From Paragonimus skrjabini miyazakii (Eukaryota > Platyhelminthes > Trematoda > Plagiorchiida > Troglotrematidae), in the NCBI GenBank assembly GCA_014338405.1, contig JTDE01000118.1:38961-102960 (forward strand): a DNA stretch of 64,000 nucleotides. Direction: 5' to 3'. Of this stretch, positions 49,001 through 61,592 are shown in pieces (the stretch's first letter is position 1; each line of letters opens with the position of its first letter). The position numbers and the translations under genes are program-made. The notes below the pieces were generated by a model, which worked only from the letters and a program-made list of their open reading frames with translations, was not told where the DNA came from and did not search any database.

Positions 49001-51103
49001 TTAGACTATGATAATTTAGAACTTCAACCTCCGCAAACGATTTATCTCGTACATTTATCGGACGTGTGCTTAGATCAAAACAATTATCCATACTGCTTTC
49101 CAAACTGACGTTCGCCAGCTGGATGTAGTCACCCCGTGTGTAACACATTTTTGCAAACAGTTATGCGGAATTGATCTGTACCTTTCACATTTTTGGGTGT
49201 ATCTTTTCAGATGTTCAAACGTAGTAAGAGCAAATCCAGTTTTAAGAGGACAAATGAAGCGGCCATGGAAAACGGTGTAAGGAGTAGTATGTAAATAATC
49301 ATATAAACATAATTATGACAAGAGGAAACATATGACAGTAGTAATTCGCCTGGTCGATACAGCCTCAGTGATCTCAGTTATCGCAAAATGCTCCTATGGG
49401 TATTTAACTTTGAACGAGTGTTAACATTTCTTTTCAGACGGTAAAAAATTCGCACAGGTTAGTTGGTACATTCTTCCCACTCCAATGGATGGCATATATA
49501 AACAAGTAGAAAAGCAGGACAATCTTTGACAATACAAAGAATGCATTTTGATTGTATTATTTTGTAGTTATTCTGCTGGCCTACCGGCCACAAACATAAA
49601 TTTTTCATTATAACCTTAAATAGTGGACAAACACGGCTGTATCCTGAAGAACCAGACAGGTAATCGCATCTGTAATGTTGTTTTAATCAGATGATAATTC
49701 GCTGACACATTTTCAAGGTAGCTTGTTATAAAAGATGAGTCGAAAGACTTCATATTGGGAACCTGCTTCTTGTAGACGAAAGGGAAGGTGAGTGGTTGTC
49801 AGTCTGAGATCGATGCCGTCAATGTTCTAAGTCAACCAAGCTGACTTGAATCAGTCAAACTGGCTTTGAACACATGTTTTGCTGACTCATCGCCGGTCTC
49901 AACCACCAACAAGACCGATTCACGTCGTTCAGAAGTTGATGCGATTTGTTCCAGCTTCTTTATCGGATGATTTACCGTTGATACAGCATCTGAGAATAAT
50001 TGCTCAGAAGGTCTTCTCTAAGTAACCTGACGCCAATAACCACACTTCAAAAAATGTTGTCTACACATTTAGAAATCTGTCATCGAAGTGAATAAAACTT
50101 AAAAATCTGAACATCGAAGTTTCATCTGACGAACTATTTCATGCGTTTGGGCGTAAATTGACACAGGTGAATATGTCTGACCATAGGTCTTTACAGAGAA
50201 GGAAAAACGCGACAGACACGTCAAGGTTTCTATCAGAAGCTCGAAAATTAGATATTCAGTCAGACTTGCTTTTTGAAGTAACGCGTGGCTAAGTGACATG
50301 ACCACTCAGCGAAATACAATGCCTTTGTTTGCCCGTCTCATTTACGTAGGCAACCGACGGTGTGAAGAATATCATCATCATATATCAGGCGTGCTGTGGA
50401 CAACAATTATCATATCGCTGATCATTATAATGAAGTACTACATCATCGTAATGTTTGTGGTTCTCAGAACGGGGTGAAATCTATCACATTCTTGTTCAAG
50501 ACAAAGTTCTTTTTATTAGTTATTGTAGCGGATGTAGATCATAGTCCGGTGCAGAATTGAAGCAATACCTAGAAAACCTCATTGTCATTGCGCATTACTG
50601 CGTTCAGTCATTCAACCTGCCTCGCACTCGGTGTGTACATTGCAAAATTGAAATTTACAATGGAGAGAGGTTACGGTTTGTAAAAACGACAGCACTTCAT
50701 GCGTGAAGTCACTCTACTGTACGCACTCTTGATGGCGTCCCTGGGCGGTCAGGCTTGTTTGGGTCAGAGGCAATATACAGTGTCACATGGGTTTGTGACC
50801 GTTAGTTTGGAGCAAGTGTTTGCGTTCACCCCACTTCTGAGAGTGACGCGTTCATTGTGAGACAGGCGGTATAGCAAAGTGACAGCAGTATCGGCAGAAC
50901 AGTCACTTGTGTCAAAGCTACCAGGTTTTCTATTGTTCTGTAATTGGTTGGAAGTAATTAGATCCATAATTCTGTATAAAGTGGAATCCCTCGAAAGCAT
51001 TATCTTCGGCTTAGATGACTAATTGCAAACACCTTAATTCAAATGGATTTGATGTGCTTAATGCACATTAAAGTACTGAATAACCTGTCACATGAACACT
51101 TAC
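46041..51103. other. Long stretch without a minus-strand exon
   Basis: Apart from the plus-strand micro-exon candidate (48.2-49.8 kb), only short frames are seen. One minus frame near 49148-48950 (GDYIQLANVSLESSMDN) looks protein-like but has no matching splice sites. Confidence 0.45.
48188..49775 (+). CDS. Possible small plus-strand micro-exon gene (four exons)
   Basis: Four plus-strand intervals join in phase: 48188-48258 (ATG at 48190, MGIVVGDNLPTLLHHG.., donor GTGAGT), 49211-49274 (MFKRSKSKSSFKRTNEAAM.., acceptor ATCTTTTCAG), 49624-49659 (DKHGCILKNQT) and 49735-49775 (ESKDFILGTCFL then a TAG stop). The product would be a basic protein of about 69 residues without a signal peptide. An optional 20-nt exon at 49438-49457 (acceptor TTTCTTTTCAG) would change the C-terminus and bring an early stop. 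An AATAAA lies at about 50091. The exons are short enough to arise by chance, so this is a hypothesis. It would sit antisense inside an intron of the large gene. Confidence 0.28.
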
Positions 51104-51163
51104 CAGTCGAGTGAAGAGCATTGAGAAACAGTTCGTGCGTACTGTTAGTCATTATCCATAGAT
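51104..51163 (-). CDS. Small exon (60 nt, phase 1-1) with N-glycosylation sequon
   Basis: Acceptor TGGCTTCTTTCAG and donor GTAAGT, both strong. The peptide LWIMTNSTHELFLNALHST contains an NST sequon. Exactly 60 nt and phase 1 on both sides. It is a good exon candidate without a recognised family. Confidence 0.5.
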
Positions 51164-51963
51164 CTGAAAGAAGCCAATTGCAACCAATGTGTTACGATAT
51201 AGTCTTAACAGAACGACGTCTTAAAATTGATAATCCAAGGATAGATTACACTTTTAACATGGTGTTAACTAAATGTGGTAAAACAATTATCACAATAAAC
51301 CCTAACAAATCCGCCTGTTCATTGCGAGTGATTGAGCATTCATTTGAAAAATTCTGATTCGTCATTAACCTAGTACGGCTTGGCTGTCGAGCATACTTGT
51401 AATTCCAAGAGCAAAATAAATATTAGGATTTCCAAGAACAACATAATTTTACACATGCGGGTTATGGAGCGTATTCACCACAACTATTGAAGTGCTGACC
51501 AAACCAAGCCATTTTCCATTCCAGCTGTCCACATCAACTCTGTATAATGCAATATACACTACAAATACCGATGTCACTGCCCAATAAGGACCAGAGTGAT
51601 CAAGTCGAACTCCATGTGATTCACACTTTCTCATCTCGGTGCACTGCGGGAAGAAGACTAATCGACCTGTGACTAATCGTGCGATTACTTACATCCCAAA
51701 GTGGTTTGCAAGCATAAACTTTTGTCACCAGACAGCAATCTGTCTTTTTCATCGAATGATCACGTGGTATACGTGAATGGTCATAAGGCGGACGCCATCA
51801 ATGCACTCCATATGTTTTTGGGTACTACAAACATAACATCACTCCAATGTACAGTAGTTTTAATAACCACACATATCATTCAGTCCGTGTTCATAAGAAA
51901 ACTACACCGAAGTCACTACTGCTCAAAGTTAACAATCTGAATCAACAGTGAACAAGTGCTTGT

Positions 51964-52044
51964 GGCTTCGTAGCTCAGCTAGTAGCGCGCTTGCCGCGTT
52001 CGGGCATGGTGTTTCTGTCGCTGGTTCGAATCCAGCCGTGGTCC
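51964..52044 (+). tRNA. tRNA-like Pol III unit (degenerate tRNA or tRNA-derived SINE head)
   Basis: An A-box-like stretch (TAGCTCAGCTAG, 51971-51982) and a perfect B box (GGTTCGAATCC, 52023-52033) are present. A 5-bp T stem (GCTGG/CCAGC) closes a TTCGAAT loop, and six T residues at 52048-52053 would terminate Pol III. The acceptor arm pairs at six of seven positions (two G-U, one T-T mismatch). The D stem has one mismatch, and the anticodon arm lacks the expected T before the anticodon. Transcription signals therefore look intact but the cloverleaf is damaged; no isotype is assigned. Confidence 0.45.
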
Positions 52045-52734
52045 AGATTTTTTGCAAATTGATTTCTTCTAAATTGTTTATATGTCATCTCCTTAGTGTA
52101 CATGTCTGAATTGAGGCCAACATGGCTAACTTGAGGCAACCAGCATCCCTCTGGGTCTGTTTCACTTCAACCCAATTAAGTGTAAGTGTGTGGGTTCAGC
52201 CGAAAAATATGACACTAATAGTGACTGCGCCTGTTTTGTTAAAATTTATCAAAGGACTGCCAAATCCAAACAAACCTCCTTGTTAATTTCTGATGTTAGA
52301 AACACTAACTTGAAGAAAGCCATCACAGAATTGAACCAACTCGGTTGCATCGCTCAAAATATGTTTCTCGGAAATGCATATTGCGTTCTCATTCCAACAT
52401 TTATACGTCAACATGCGTATTACCATGATTCCTAAAATTCCAGTTTTCTTAACATCCTCCCCTTAATATGAATGAATTTATGGAAACTGTGGCTGAAGTT
52501 TTAATAAGCTATTTTTAAGTCATTAATTCAAGTTTTCTCAAGCAGCCAGTGTGTTTCGTTTGAAGTGGAGCGTTAGAGCATACTGAACTTGTCTCGTTAT
52601 CTACCTTCCGTCTCTAGAAATATGCTTGCCCTGATAACTAACCAGTTTTTACAAACTGCAGCGATTTACGATCAAATACAGATGACTATGCATACAAAGC
52701 TAACTTCATCAACTAATGTCTAGTTTAAACTTAC

Positions 52735-52794
52735 TGGAATATGGTAACTCGGGACATATTACGACAAGACTTGGAACATCAGGGGTGAGCAATT
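52735..52794 (-). CDS. Small exon (60 nt, phase 1-1)
   Basis: A very strong acceptor (CTCTTCTTCTAG) and a GTAAGT donor bound LLTPDVPSLVVICPELPYS. Proline-rich with one Cys. No family recognised; splice signals are among the best of the upstream exons. Confidence 0.45.
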
Positions 52795-55700
52795 CTAGAA
52801 GAAGAGAAAAATGTTTTTCAAACAGGTAACTATAGTTATCTGTAGATAAATAATTAGACAACTTTTGATCATCAGACGAATAGAAGTGCAAGGTGATGTG
52901 AAATTAATGTTTGTGATTTGTGACCAGAAAGTAATGTTGTCAAATGTTAACTGGTGAACGCCGAGTTGATAACGTGACTAGGTTACGACCGATGGACGAG
53001 CCGATTATTACGACTGTGAGTTACCTCAGGTTTCCGCAAGGCTTTTGGAAATAGCTGATCGATCCTACTAAAAGACTTCACGTTCAAAGTTTGTCGACAT
53101 AACTGATTCCAGTCACAAGCTCAGTCATCTGTTGAAACATCGTTTGCCCACAGTCTTAATAGACACGAAAAATGCATCGACTGCGAGCTTAGTATAAATG
53201 TTGAAACAACCCACACTATGCTGTAGAAATACACCTTCACATGGCCAGACGGTTTCAAACAATAGTCAACTTGATACAACTAAGAGCAAATATCCGGAAG
53301 TTAACAGAGTGGAAGTCACCAATTCGATGATGGTATGGTTTAGACACAACTCCGTCGCTGTGAGCCTGATAGAGACCCTTTAAATAAAAGAGTGACTTTA
53401 ATGTAAAAGAGAATTTATTAGTTAAACCGAAGGGGCGTTCTGAAGCCAGAAACAATCGATCTCCTTCGATTACCGTTACAACAAGTACACCATAATCGTG
53501 GTTAGTTCCAACTTATACTCAGTTTCTTTTTATTGTTATCAAGTGTATTATTAGTTAAAGTGGGGAGCAATCTATAGGATCGAAGACGCAGCAATCGGAG
53601 CAGATTCCTTTGACACATTCTTTCAGGATGAAAACACATTCAGTCCTGGACCTCAGCTACACCGAGCAAATGGTCCGTCCTTACTTTGTCGAGCAAGGCC
53701 TAACATTGACAATCCCACATAAAGTCTTCTAGTTTGAACTACTCTACGGTGGCTTGCTTGAAAACCCTGATGACATCGGTTTGTTTCGACGTTAAATGAG
53801 CAAGTCATAATGTCAAATATCTCACACAAACATTTGGACCACAATTCTACTAAAAGCTGGGCTTGGTAGTTGGTCAAATCAGCCATGTTAGAGATGTGCT
53901 AGAACATATATAGAACCTATTTGCATTGACGTGCCGATTCAAGAGCTCTCTCAGGCGAGGTAAATGCTTAAATTTCCAGTCCATGTTTGACGACTTTCTC
54001 CACCTATGGAACTGAGGTGTTCGTAACCCGTTAAATAAAAGCCGAATTTACTAATGACCTTTTATGCCCAATCATTCAATACAGTGGAACAACTTGACCT
54101 CGTCTTATTGGATGCTAAGTGAGACCGACTGTTTCCTATTGTTTGTGTCTTGGTGACAGCATGTATTTGGTGGGATGAGGCGTCGCTCGTGTGCGGCGAT
54201 GCGTTTGCACAATTTGCAATGGTTCGGATGAGGTTGTAAACTTCAACTCGTTTTATTACTATGCAATGTGCAGCAACCAGCAGCCTGTTGATGTGTCTAG
54301 ATATCGATTACTAGTTTCGTGAATTGTTGCTGCACTGCTGGCTGGAATTTAAGAAAGTATGTTCATAAATGACTTGTCACTCAAGTCAGAACTCTTAATA
54401 AAAACATGTAGTCAAGACATCTGCGTTCTTCGACTTCTGTTGCACATGAGGATATGCAAAGTTTGATGATAGCTCAAGCTTTGTTGTGTCTCATTTTGAC
54501 AGCTCGATATGGGGTTCAACATCAAATTGTCACACGAAACACAATCAGTGCCGTAAAGAACAACGAAGCACAGCTATTGCTGAGTTACTCATCCTTTAAG
54601 TTGTCCACCGAATGAGCCGAGGGTTAAATACTTTTACCTGCTTATATTAGTGTTGTTGTCCCAGCGGAATTTACCGCGCTTCAACATTTCAAAGCACATA
54701 AGCTGTTTACATTCAAGCGATCGACCTCCTCAGACTATTACGTTCATCTGAATATGGTTCACTTCGTATCTTTTACCTAGCGCAAATAGTAATTGAATTC
54801 GACAATTTAGCTCATCTTTTTTAAAAAATTTTTGACTAACTTCTCAAATGTGGAGTTTGTTGGAGAAATGGCTGTGTTATTTCAGAATATCTGTATCACG
54901 GGGGGCTCGATTCACTTCCGTGAATTCGTCTGACATGATTATTTATGTGATGACTCCGTTTTCCGCACAGGCCGTAAAATAGGGCAATAATGTGGTGTAC
55001 TGCCTCTTAACGCATCTATGGAATTTTAGCATAACATAAACAGAATTCACACGACCTGAGTATTTTGAAGGCTTGCCTAACCAACTTGAAGTATCTGACA
55101 AAGCTGCCGTAGTTTTGCTCGATCTATCGTGTTCACAGTGGGCGAATTACAAAATACATTTATTTCTTATGTCAACGATAATTCTTTTAGATTTTGGAAC
55201 CAAACTTGCCCACGCCAAAAGAGGCTCCAATAATTGAAAGTGAATCGTACACTGACTTGTGAAGCTTAAAGCAATTTGTTTTAATTCTCTAGATTAACAG
55301 ATTAGAAACTGGCACAACTCGTGTGTGCATTTCAATTAAAGTTAGCTCATTAGCGTCAGCCTAACAGCCACCTTCAATAAACCTAATAAAGTGCAAACGC
55401 CTTGACGAGTAACGTCTGTTAAACGGTTTTACTACGCTCTGTTTAACATTGGGGTTTGTTCTAACTAAACGCCTCTAACGAATGGTTAGTTTTTCACGTT
55501 TAGCAATGCTAGAGGTATGAATAGAAGCACAAGTACCCGATTGATAGAGACAACCCTGCTCTTCATTGGTTAAACATTCATATAACTGGGGTTTTCTACC
55601 AGCTATGCGTAACAATCTGTGACTTAAACTCTAGTTAATGAAATTCAAACTTACTAAAACAGGCATAAGGATGTTAACACAGAATGGGGGTTCCACCAAA

Positions 55701-55869
55701 AATGGCGGTGTTAAGCGGTGAACTAAAACTAACTTATACATAAGCGTCGATGGGATGGTTCACTGTAACAGCCACTTGCTCATACTACATGGATTGAATC
55801 TTTAGACTGAATCAATGGGAAAAATTGAAGTCGAAATAAGCCGACGAATTACAAACATACATGACTCAC
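52795..55869. other. Intron, nothing firm
   Basis: A phase-2 minus frame near 54690-54650 (KFRWDNNTNIS before CAG/GTAAAA) is the only hint of an exon, and it breaks phase with its neighbours. Confidence 0.45.
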
Positions 55870-55929
55870 CGGTTCGACTTATACTTCGATGTATTTCAGC
55901 ATACTGACCTTCTTCCAGCTGCAGCACTC
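55870..55929 (-). CDS. Small exon (60 nt, phase 1-1)
   Basis: Acceptor GTTTTTGACAG and donor GTGAGT frame VLQLEEGQYAEIHRSISRT. The hydrophobic-charged alternation looks like a beta strand of a lectin-type fold, but I cannot assign a family from 19 residues. Symmetric phase and exact 60-nt length match several other exons of this gene. Confidence 0.45.
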
Positions 55930-57137
55930 CTGTCAAAAACATGTAGTCAGTTATAAGTAAATTTGTTACGGTAAGAATCGATATATGGGGCTATATCCAT
56001 GAATGAACAATACATATTTGTTGGTGACACACTAGCACAGCTCTACGAAAAGTTGAGTAGATAACCACATAACAAATTCCATTGTATACTTGATAACGCG
56101 ATGTTTACGTAACCTACACTAAATTCGTTGGCTTTGTGACAAGAATCGATTTAGAAAATGATTTAGTCCATACCTAAAGGTGGTCGTTTGTTAGATTTGG
56201 AAAAAGCATGCTAAGCATACGTGTTTTTCACGGCATAACCCCAAAAGTTTGTGAGACTATAGGTAAACGTCGGTAAGAAGTATTAATGTATGCAGAGTTA
56301 TTGTGGTGAGCAACGAAGACAACTATTCCGTTAGTTATCGAATAAAATAACCTAGTTGAATTCGCAAACCAAAAAGTCTGTATTCTACTACTGTTGTTAC
56401 AGACAATTTTTGAAACAACTATGACTAAAATATTTGCATTCAATTTGTGACGGTAGACCTTTGATGATCGATAACCTCGAGCAGCTTCGAACGAAAAGCC
56501 GTTGTTGCTGATGAACTAATAAAGAAAGTTGTTCGAGCTTCAGAGTGCACTTTTAATTTTGCCGCTGGATGTAACATATCAAACATTTATTCGTTATAAC
56601 ATTCTTCAATTCACAGTTTGCAAACCTACGATTTGTTTTATTGATATTGTGCTCTCAGGCGAGCGGCTGCTTCTTAAAACTCATGGCCCCAGATCAGGAG
56701 ACAAGTATGTTTCACCCATTAACCGTGCATATGTACCATTTATTGTTTGACAAATATTGCTTCATGTCAACTGCCACGTGTCAGTTTTGTTTTGCATTCT
56801 AATTGCAACTACTTATTTCCTTGTTCATGTAGTTTTCAGTTTACTCGTTTTGTAGTATTCTTATTGCCCGCCGTTAATTGTATTCATGCTACCGATAGTT
56901 ACAAGAATATTTAACGCAGTCGAACTAACCAATGAGTTAATTTTAACGGAAGTAGGCTGTTTTGACACCGGGCAAGTATAAGGCGAGCAACCATGTTCCA
57001 CTTTGCATACGCGTAAATAATCTAGAAAAACGCAAACGCCTTATTGCAATCACAATCCGGATTAAAATGCACAAAGTTAAAAACATTTCATTTAATATTT
57101 CGGGTTTTACACTGGAACAAGTTCAAATGTTACTCAC

Positions 57138-57197
57138 CTTTATGCCCAGAATTCCATGCATGTGTCCAGTATTGCACAGTCCCAAGCGTTTGTCTCT
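57138..57197 (-). CDS. Small exon (60 nt, phase 1-1)
   Basis: Acceptor TTCATGCATTCAG and consensus donor GTGAGT. The exon reads RQTLGTVQYWTHAWNSGHK, two Trp in 19 residues, typical of extracellular folded domains but not assigned to a family. It joins in frame on both sides. Confidence 0.45.
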
Positions 57198-57600
57198 CTG
57201 AATGCATGAATAAAAATGTGTCTGCTCAGGTGAAGTCCATTGTTGTACATTTTTAACGGAAAGTTAGACGGTGTAAACATTAGTTTATTAGTAGTTAGAT
57301 ACCAAAAACGTTAGATCACATATCTACCATTCAGGTGCAGATATGAGAATTCTTCGCTCTAGATAGACTCAGCAAATATATATTCTACCCAGACAAGTGG
57401 TTACCAGCACTCAATGACTTTGTCACGACTGAAAGTTGAACGACAGCATATGTGCAACTTCTTCAGTGTCAACCACCATCCTGGAACTGGAAATGATAGA
57501 AGTATCTCGCCTAAACATTTGGGAATAATAGCTTGCGAATCGTGATCAAGTTGCCTGGTTGTTTCAAAGAGAAGACAAATCCGCTAACTGTACTATCAAC

Positions 57601-57720
57601 CTCGATCGCTCAGCAAGAGTAGACCTGCCTCCTCAAGGCGACAGGTCATGAAACAATCATCTACTGTGTGTGGTGCTATACCATAGCTGTTAATCAAAAC
57701 AGCTGCATTCGTTCTACAGC
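57601..57720 (-). CDS. Exon with WSC-like cysteine motif (120 nt, phase 1-1)
   Basis: A strong pyrimidine tract precedes the acceptor (TGTTGCGTTTAG); the donor is GTTGAT. The exon begins GC and later has TVDDCFMTC, then a Gly-Leu-Leu run ending LLLLSDR. The order GC..TV-x-x-C-x3-C..G-L resembles the first half of the WSC domain, a carbohydrate-binding module of cell-surface proteins such as polycystin-1 and kremen. The second half, which should supply a C-x-C pair, is not in the next exon I placed, so either an exon is missing or the resemblance is partial. Confidence 0.5.
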
Positions 57721-58649
57721 CTAAACGCAACATAGAGAAACAGAAAATGCGGGCATTACTTAATGAATCCTCAGAACTAGACAACCATAAGCGAGAGAGT
57801 TTCGAAGTAACATACGTAACGCGGGTGAGTGACCAGCACACCTGATTAAACTACTCATTAAACTATGAGAAATGAATGATAATCTGCGGCTCATAACATT
57901 TTTTGGACACACCAAAGGAAAGGCTTTACCATTTGATTGCGGAAGTATCGCGAAATTTCAGTAAGCCTAGGCTGAAATAATGTACGGCAAACGCGAATAG
58001 TGATATCCAGTTTTTTGGTTCCTTCCTTCACCAGGTGGACCTTAACATGAAACGATTGACTTTCCAGATTATTATTACTGATGATAAAATACACAACATA
58101 ACTATTCTTATTTTTTACTGTAAGTTACTCTTTATTAATTTCCATTTGCTTCTTTCACCTACTTTTCCCAACTCGTACATCACGCTGTTAGGTTCACGAA
58201 CGCATACCTACGTCCCCGAACAAACTCTTGGAGTTTTACATGCTCCTATCAACAATTATGTGTAATCAGGTTTTTGGTGTCTCTCTACTAACGAAATCCA
58301 GCTTAGAAACTGCTTAAGAACTGAACAAAAATGTTGTTTCCTAATAAGTTATACCCTTAAATGCTGTTTAATATGTAGATAATCCCGATAAATAAAGCTT
58401 ATTACCGTTCGTCCCCGTAACTCTTGTTTTCGGCGAGCATTTCTAACGAATACGTCAAAAGAGAACTCAAATTATCCGTATAACACGCAGGTCACATTCA
58501 AACCCAAAGCAATGTAAATACAATTGTCATGTATCGTACTGTCAATCGACTACCTTATGAGTTCCGCAGATCCACTATATCACAGATTTGGAAGTGCAAT
58601 CGTATTCAGATGGGAAGCAATTCTACATAAAGTATCACACCAAGTAAAC

Positions 58650-60660
58650 GTTGGAAGATAAATGGCTGGCTAGTCCCTCTAAACACGAACTTGAAATTAT
58701 TCGGATGCATATAAAGCATACGAATGAGGTGAGTAAAACTTTTCTATCTAGCTCCAGTTCCGATGAAATACCAACTGCTCCACAAACAAACAAACCATTT
58801 GAATCAGCAGGATTATGCACTAATCTAGAGACATTAATTAAGTCGGCTTCCTATGCAATCCTCGAAGTATTGGTTAAACCAATACGACGAGATACTTTGA
58901 CCATGTGATGATATTTTTTACGTTTGACAGAATTTACCTTCTCGTAATCCGAAACTTGGATTGCGGAGTCACACAAACAATAATCATTCTTTCAAATGCT
59001 TGATGCCTTTTGTGTCCTTAGTATTCAAGCATCTTCATCGGAGCTAGAGAACACCGAGACTGAACAGTTATTTCACAACACTGCAGTCTGTGTCTGACGT
59101 ATGAACAAGTGTTTGACAAGGATAGTAAATTATTTCGAAAATGAGCAGTTTAAACTCACCGAATAAGGCGAAATCCCAGATCATTTCCCATAGTGTTGTC
59201 CCGTTTGAATTCAGCCGACGTACTTTAATAGAAAATCAATTCATCTGATCAAACTTTCTTGTAATTAATCATAATAAGTCATGTCAATATGATTTTTTTA
59301 TAAGTCGTTAAAACCATTAAACAAACAGCGACATGTTTTAGTAGAAAAACGTTACACATCAACTTTCGTTAGAAAGTGATGATAATCACAAGCCTTAAGT
59401 TCCATAGTAACTCGTGTTTCAGGCCTATAATGAATTTATACTATTTTTGAATTTATCCTCTGTTTGCAGATCTATTTTATGACATGTCACTGAGTAAACT
59501 GTGTTTTTGTTCGAATGCCGCGGACTTGAATGTGAGTATCACTCAAGTTGTGTTTTAGTGATTTTTCGCTTTCTTCGCTCCACAATATGCGTTGTTCATA
59601 TTGCTCGTACATATCTAGCATGTTAAACACTGATAAACACGTGTGAACGATAACTTTATGACACGATTATATTGCTGTCTAGTTTCATTCGACTTAGTCA
59701 TGACAGGTCGTACACATGAAAGATATTTTACTCTTACGAACAAAGATTCGGTGAGGTGGAGTTATGGAGGAAGTGTAATGAACATGTTGTGTCATATGAT
59801 TTGTGGTTCTGGAGGTGGAGTAGCATAAATTTGTTTGCTATGCTAATAAACGTGTCAAAATTATTCGTTCAGCTGGATTGTGAGTATTGTGGTTCTAAAA
59901 TATGTAGTTAGTCGACCAACTTTTACCGCATGATTTTGCGAAGTTGGAACACTATGGAATAAAGCCGCTCCCATAAACGTAATGTTTCTCGTACATGTAG
60001 AAGTTTTGAAAAATACTCGACTTGTAATTCATATATTATTGTAATTATGGCGATATTGATTAACCATAGAGCTTCACGTACCTGCATTGTAAATTGAGCG
60101 ATTGACCATGGCGTGAGTTGTTCTATTTAAGACCATAATACCTGCAGTGACAATTTAAACAGAAGTTGTAATTTTGAAGCTTTCGAAATGTTGAACGAAA
60201 AACACACAGTGACGGAAATTCAGTAAAGACTTTATTATTGGATGGTTGTGTTTAAATTAATGAAAGTACGTATTCGAAGAATGAGCGGTTAGTGAGATTC
60301 CGTAGGTTACACATTCAACCATAGGCGCGGCTATATGCAATAAACAAGGTACAGCGACAAGCGACGTCACGGATTGTGCCGTACATTTCTGAGCCAAATA
60401 AAATATTGAGTTCCATTTATTCATTCCATCTGAAATGTAGTCTTTCCGTGTGTTCTCATTAGTCGATTATACAAGACATTCATTCGAAGGTTTGGCGCAG
60501 GACGACAAAGGAAATAAATCAAGCGAACGCCGCATGATTACCTATCAAGATGAAGTAAGCAGAATCACTCCTAGAGCAGTGGGACTTATTACCTAAGTAC
60601 CTTCTGGTGTGTCGCGGTTAACTAAAAGCGTCTCCGTAAACACTAAAATCAAGGAGGTGA
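58650..60660 (+). other. Scattered plus-strand exon-like intervals
   Basis: Three plus-strand intervals have good donors and open frames: near 58655-58728 (SKHELEIIRMHIKHTNE then GTGAGT), 59470-59531 (LFYDMSLSKLCFCSNAADLN, acceptor CTCTGTTTGCAG, donor GTGAGT) and 60595-60653 (PSGVSRLTKSVSVNTKIKE, donor GTGAGA). Their phases do not chain, so they are reported only as hints of a gene on the plus strand. Confidence 0.2.
59160..59222 (-). CDS. Small exon (63 nt, phase 1-1), just before WSC-like exon
   Basis: A clean acceptor (TTTTCTATTAAAG) and a consensus GTGAGT donor frame the peptide RRLNSNGTTLWEMIWDFALF. Joined to the next exon it gives ..FALFGC.., which places the first Cys of the WSC-like segment directly after a hydrophobic turn, as is usual at the start of WSC domains. 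The joint is seen in the sequence; the domain reading is inference. Confidence 0.45.
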
Positions 60661-61541
60661 GACAGAGTAGCAAGACCGTAAACAAAGCGTCAAGGTCAAA
60701 CATAAAGTGTTTCGCCAGTAAAGATGCCGGGTTTCCTACAAGACGCAGTCGATTGAACATAATATCTCTGCTTTTTGAAGAGGTCTTTTCAAACAAAGAC
60801 TGTATATGCAAATCACGCACGGTTTCAATCGGTTGTTAACCCAAATATGTAAAAACCTTAATGAAAAGAACCATTGGGAGAGCACCCACTTGATTCGATC
60901 TCTCTCAGATTACTCGTGAACCTTCCGAAGGGAAAGCTCTAGCTTACTAATGTTTGTTTTGTTAAATTAATGACTTTTCACTCCGAGACAGCACGTGAAA
61001 ACCTTCGCAAAATTAATGCGACCCAGCGGACCTATTGCGGTTTGTCATGTGAAGTTCGAGAATTTCAACAAAGAGACTATCAAGGAATAAAAATTACGAA
61101 AATAACTCTGAATTTTCAAGGTCGGTTTGTTTATGCAGCGGATTAACCCAATTTCTTTATTTCTCCTCTGAGGTAAATCAGGTGTTTGTGAAGTATGCAA
61201 TTTATGCGAACACAGATAGAATGGATTTTCCTGAGATTAGAACATGGTCGGTCAATGTGACTGTCCCTTACATTGCCACAGATTGCAATAGTTAAACGAC
61301 CGCGAAGTCCATATAATCATGAATGAAACAGAAGCCGCAATTGTAAGAGGCCACTGATGTTTGCCTGTCTTTCATTGGCTGATTAGCTGTCGATAGCGGG
61401 ATTTGGATGGTTCCGACTGGTCTAGTAATATGGTAATATGCATCTTGTCCAGTATATCTCTGCCGTTAAATGCTGAGTGAGTTTATATATCGCAGACGAA
61501 TAAACTCAAAGTCAGTGTATGGATGGCTACTTGGTAGTTAC

Positions 61542-61592
61542 CAAAGATCTTCGTATTGCCTGCATTGTCCCCCGATACCCAAATTCCGTTTG
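61542..61592 (-). CDS. Provisional small exon (51 nt, phase 1-1)
   Basis: It reads NGIWVSGDNAGNTKIF between a weak acceptor (GTGAG) and a GTAACT donor. Both boundaries are phase 1 and it joins in frame to the exon at 59160-59222. The weak acceptor keeps confidence low. A shorter alternative starting at the internal CAG (61562) is also in phase. Confidence 0.3.

Noticed and set aside
60600..60620. 21-nt minus-strand phase-1 micro-exon (NRDTPE)
   Set aside because: The same bases fit a longer plus-strand interval with a better donor, and the GTACTT donor on the minus strand is weak.
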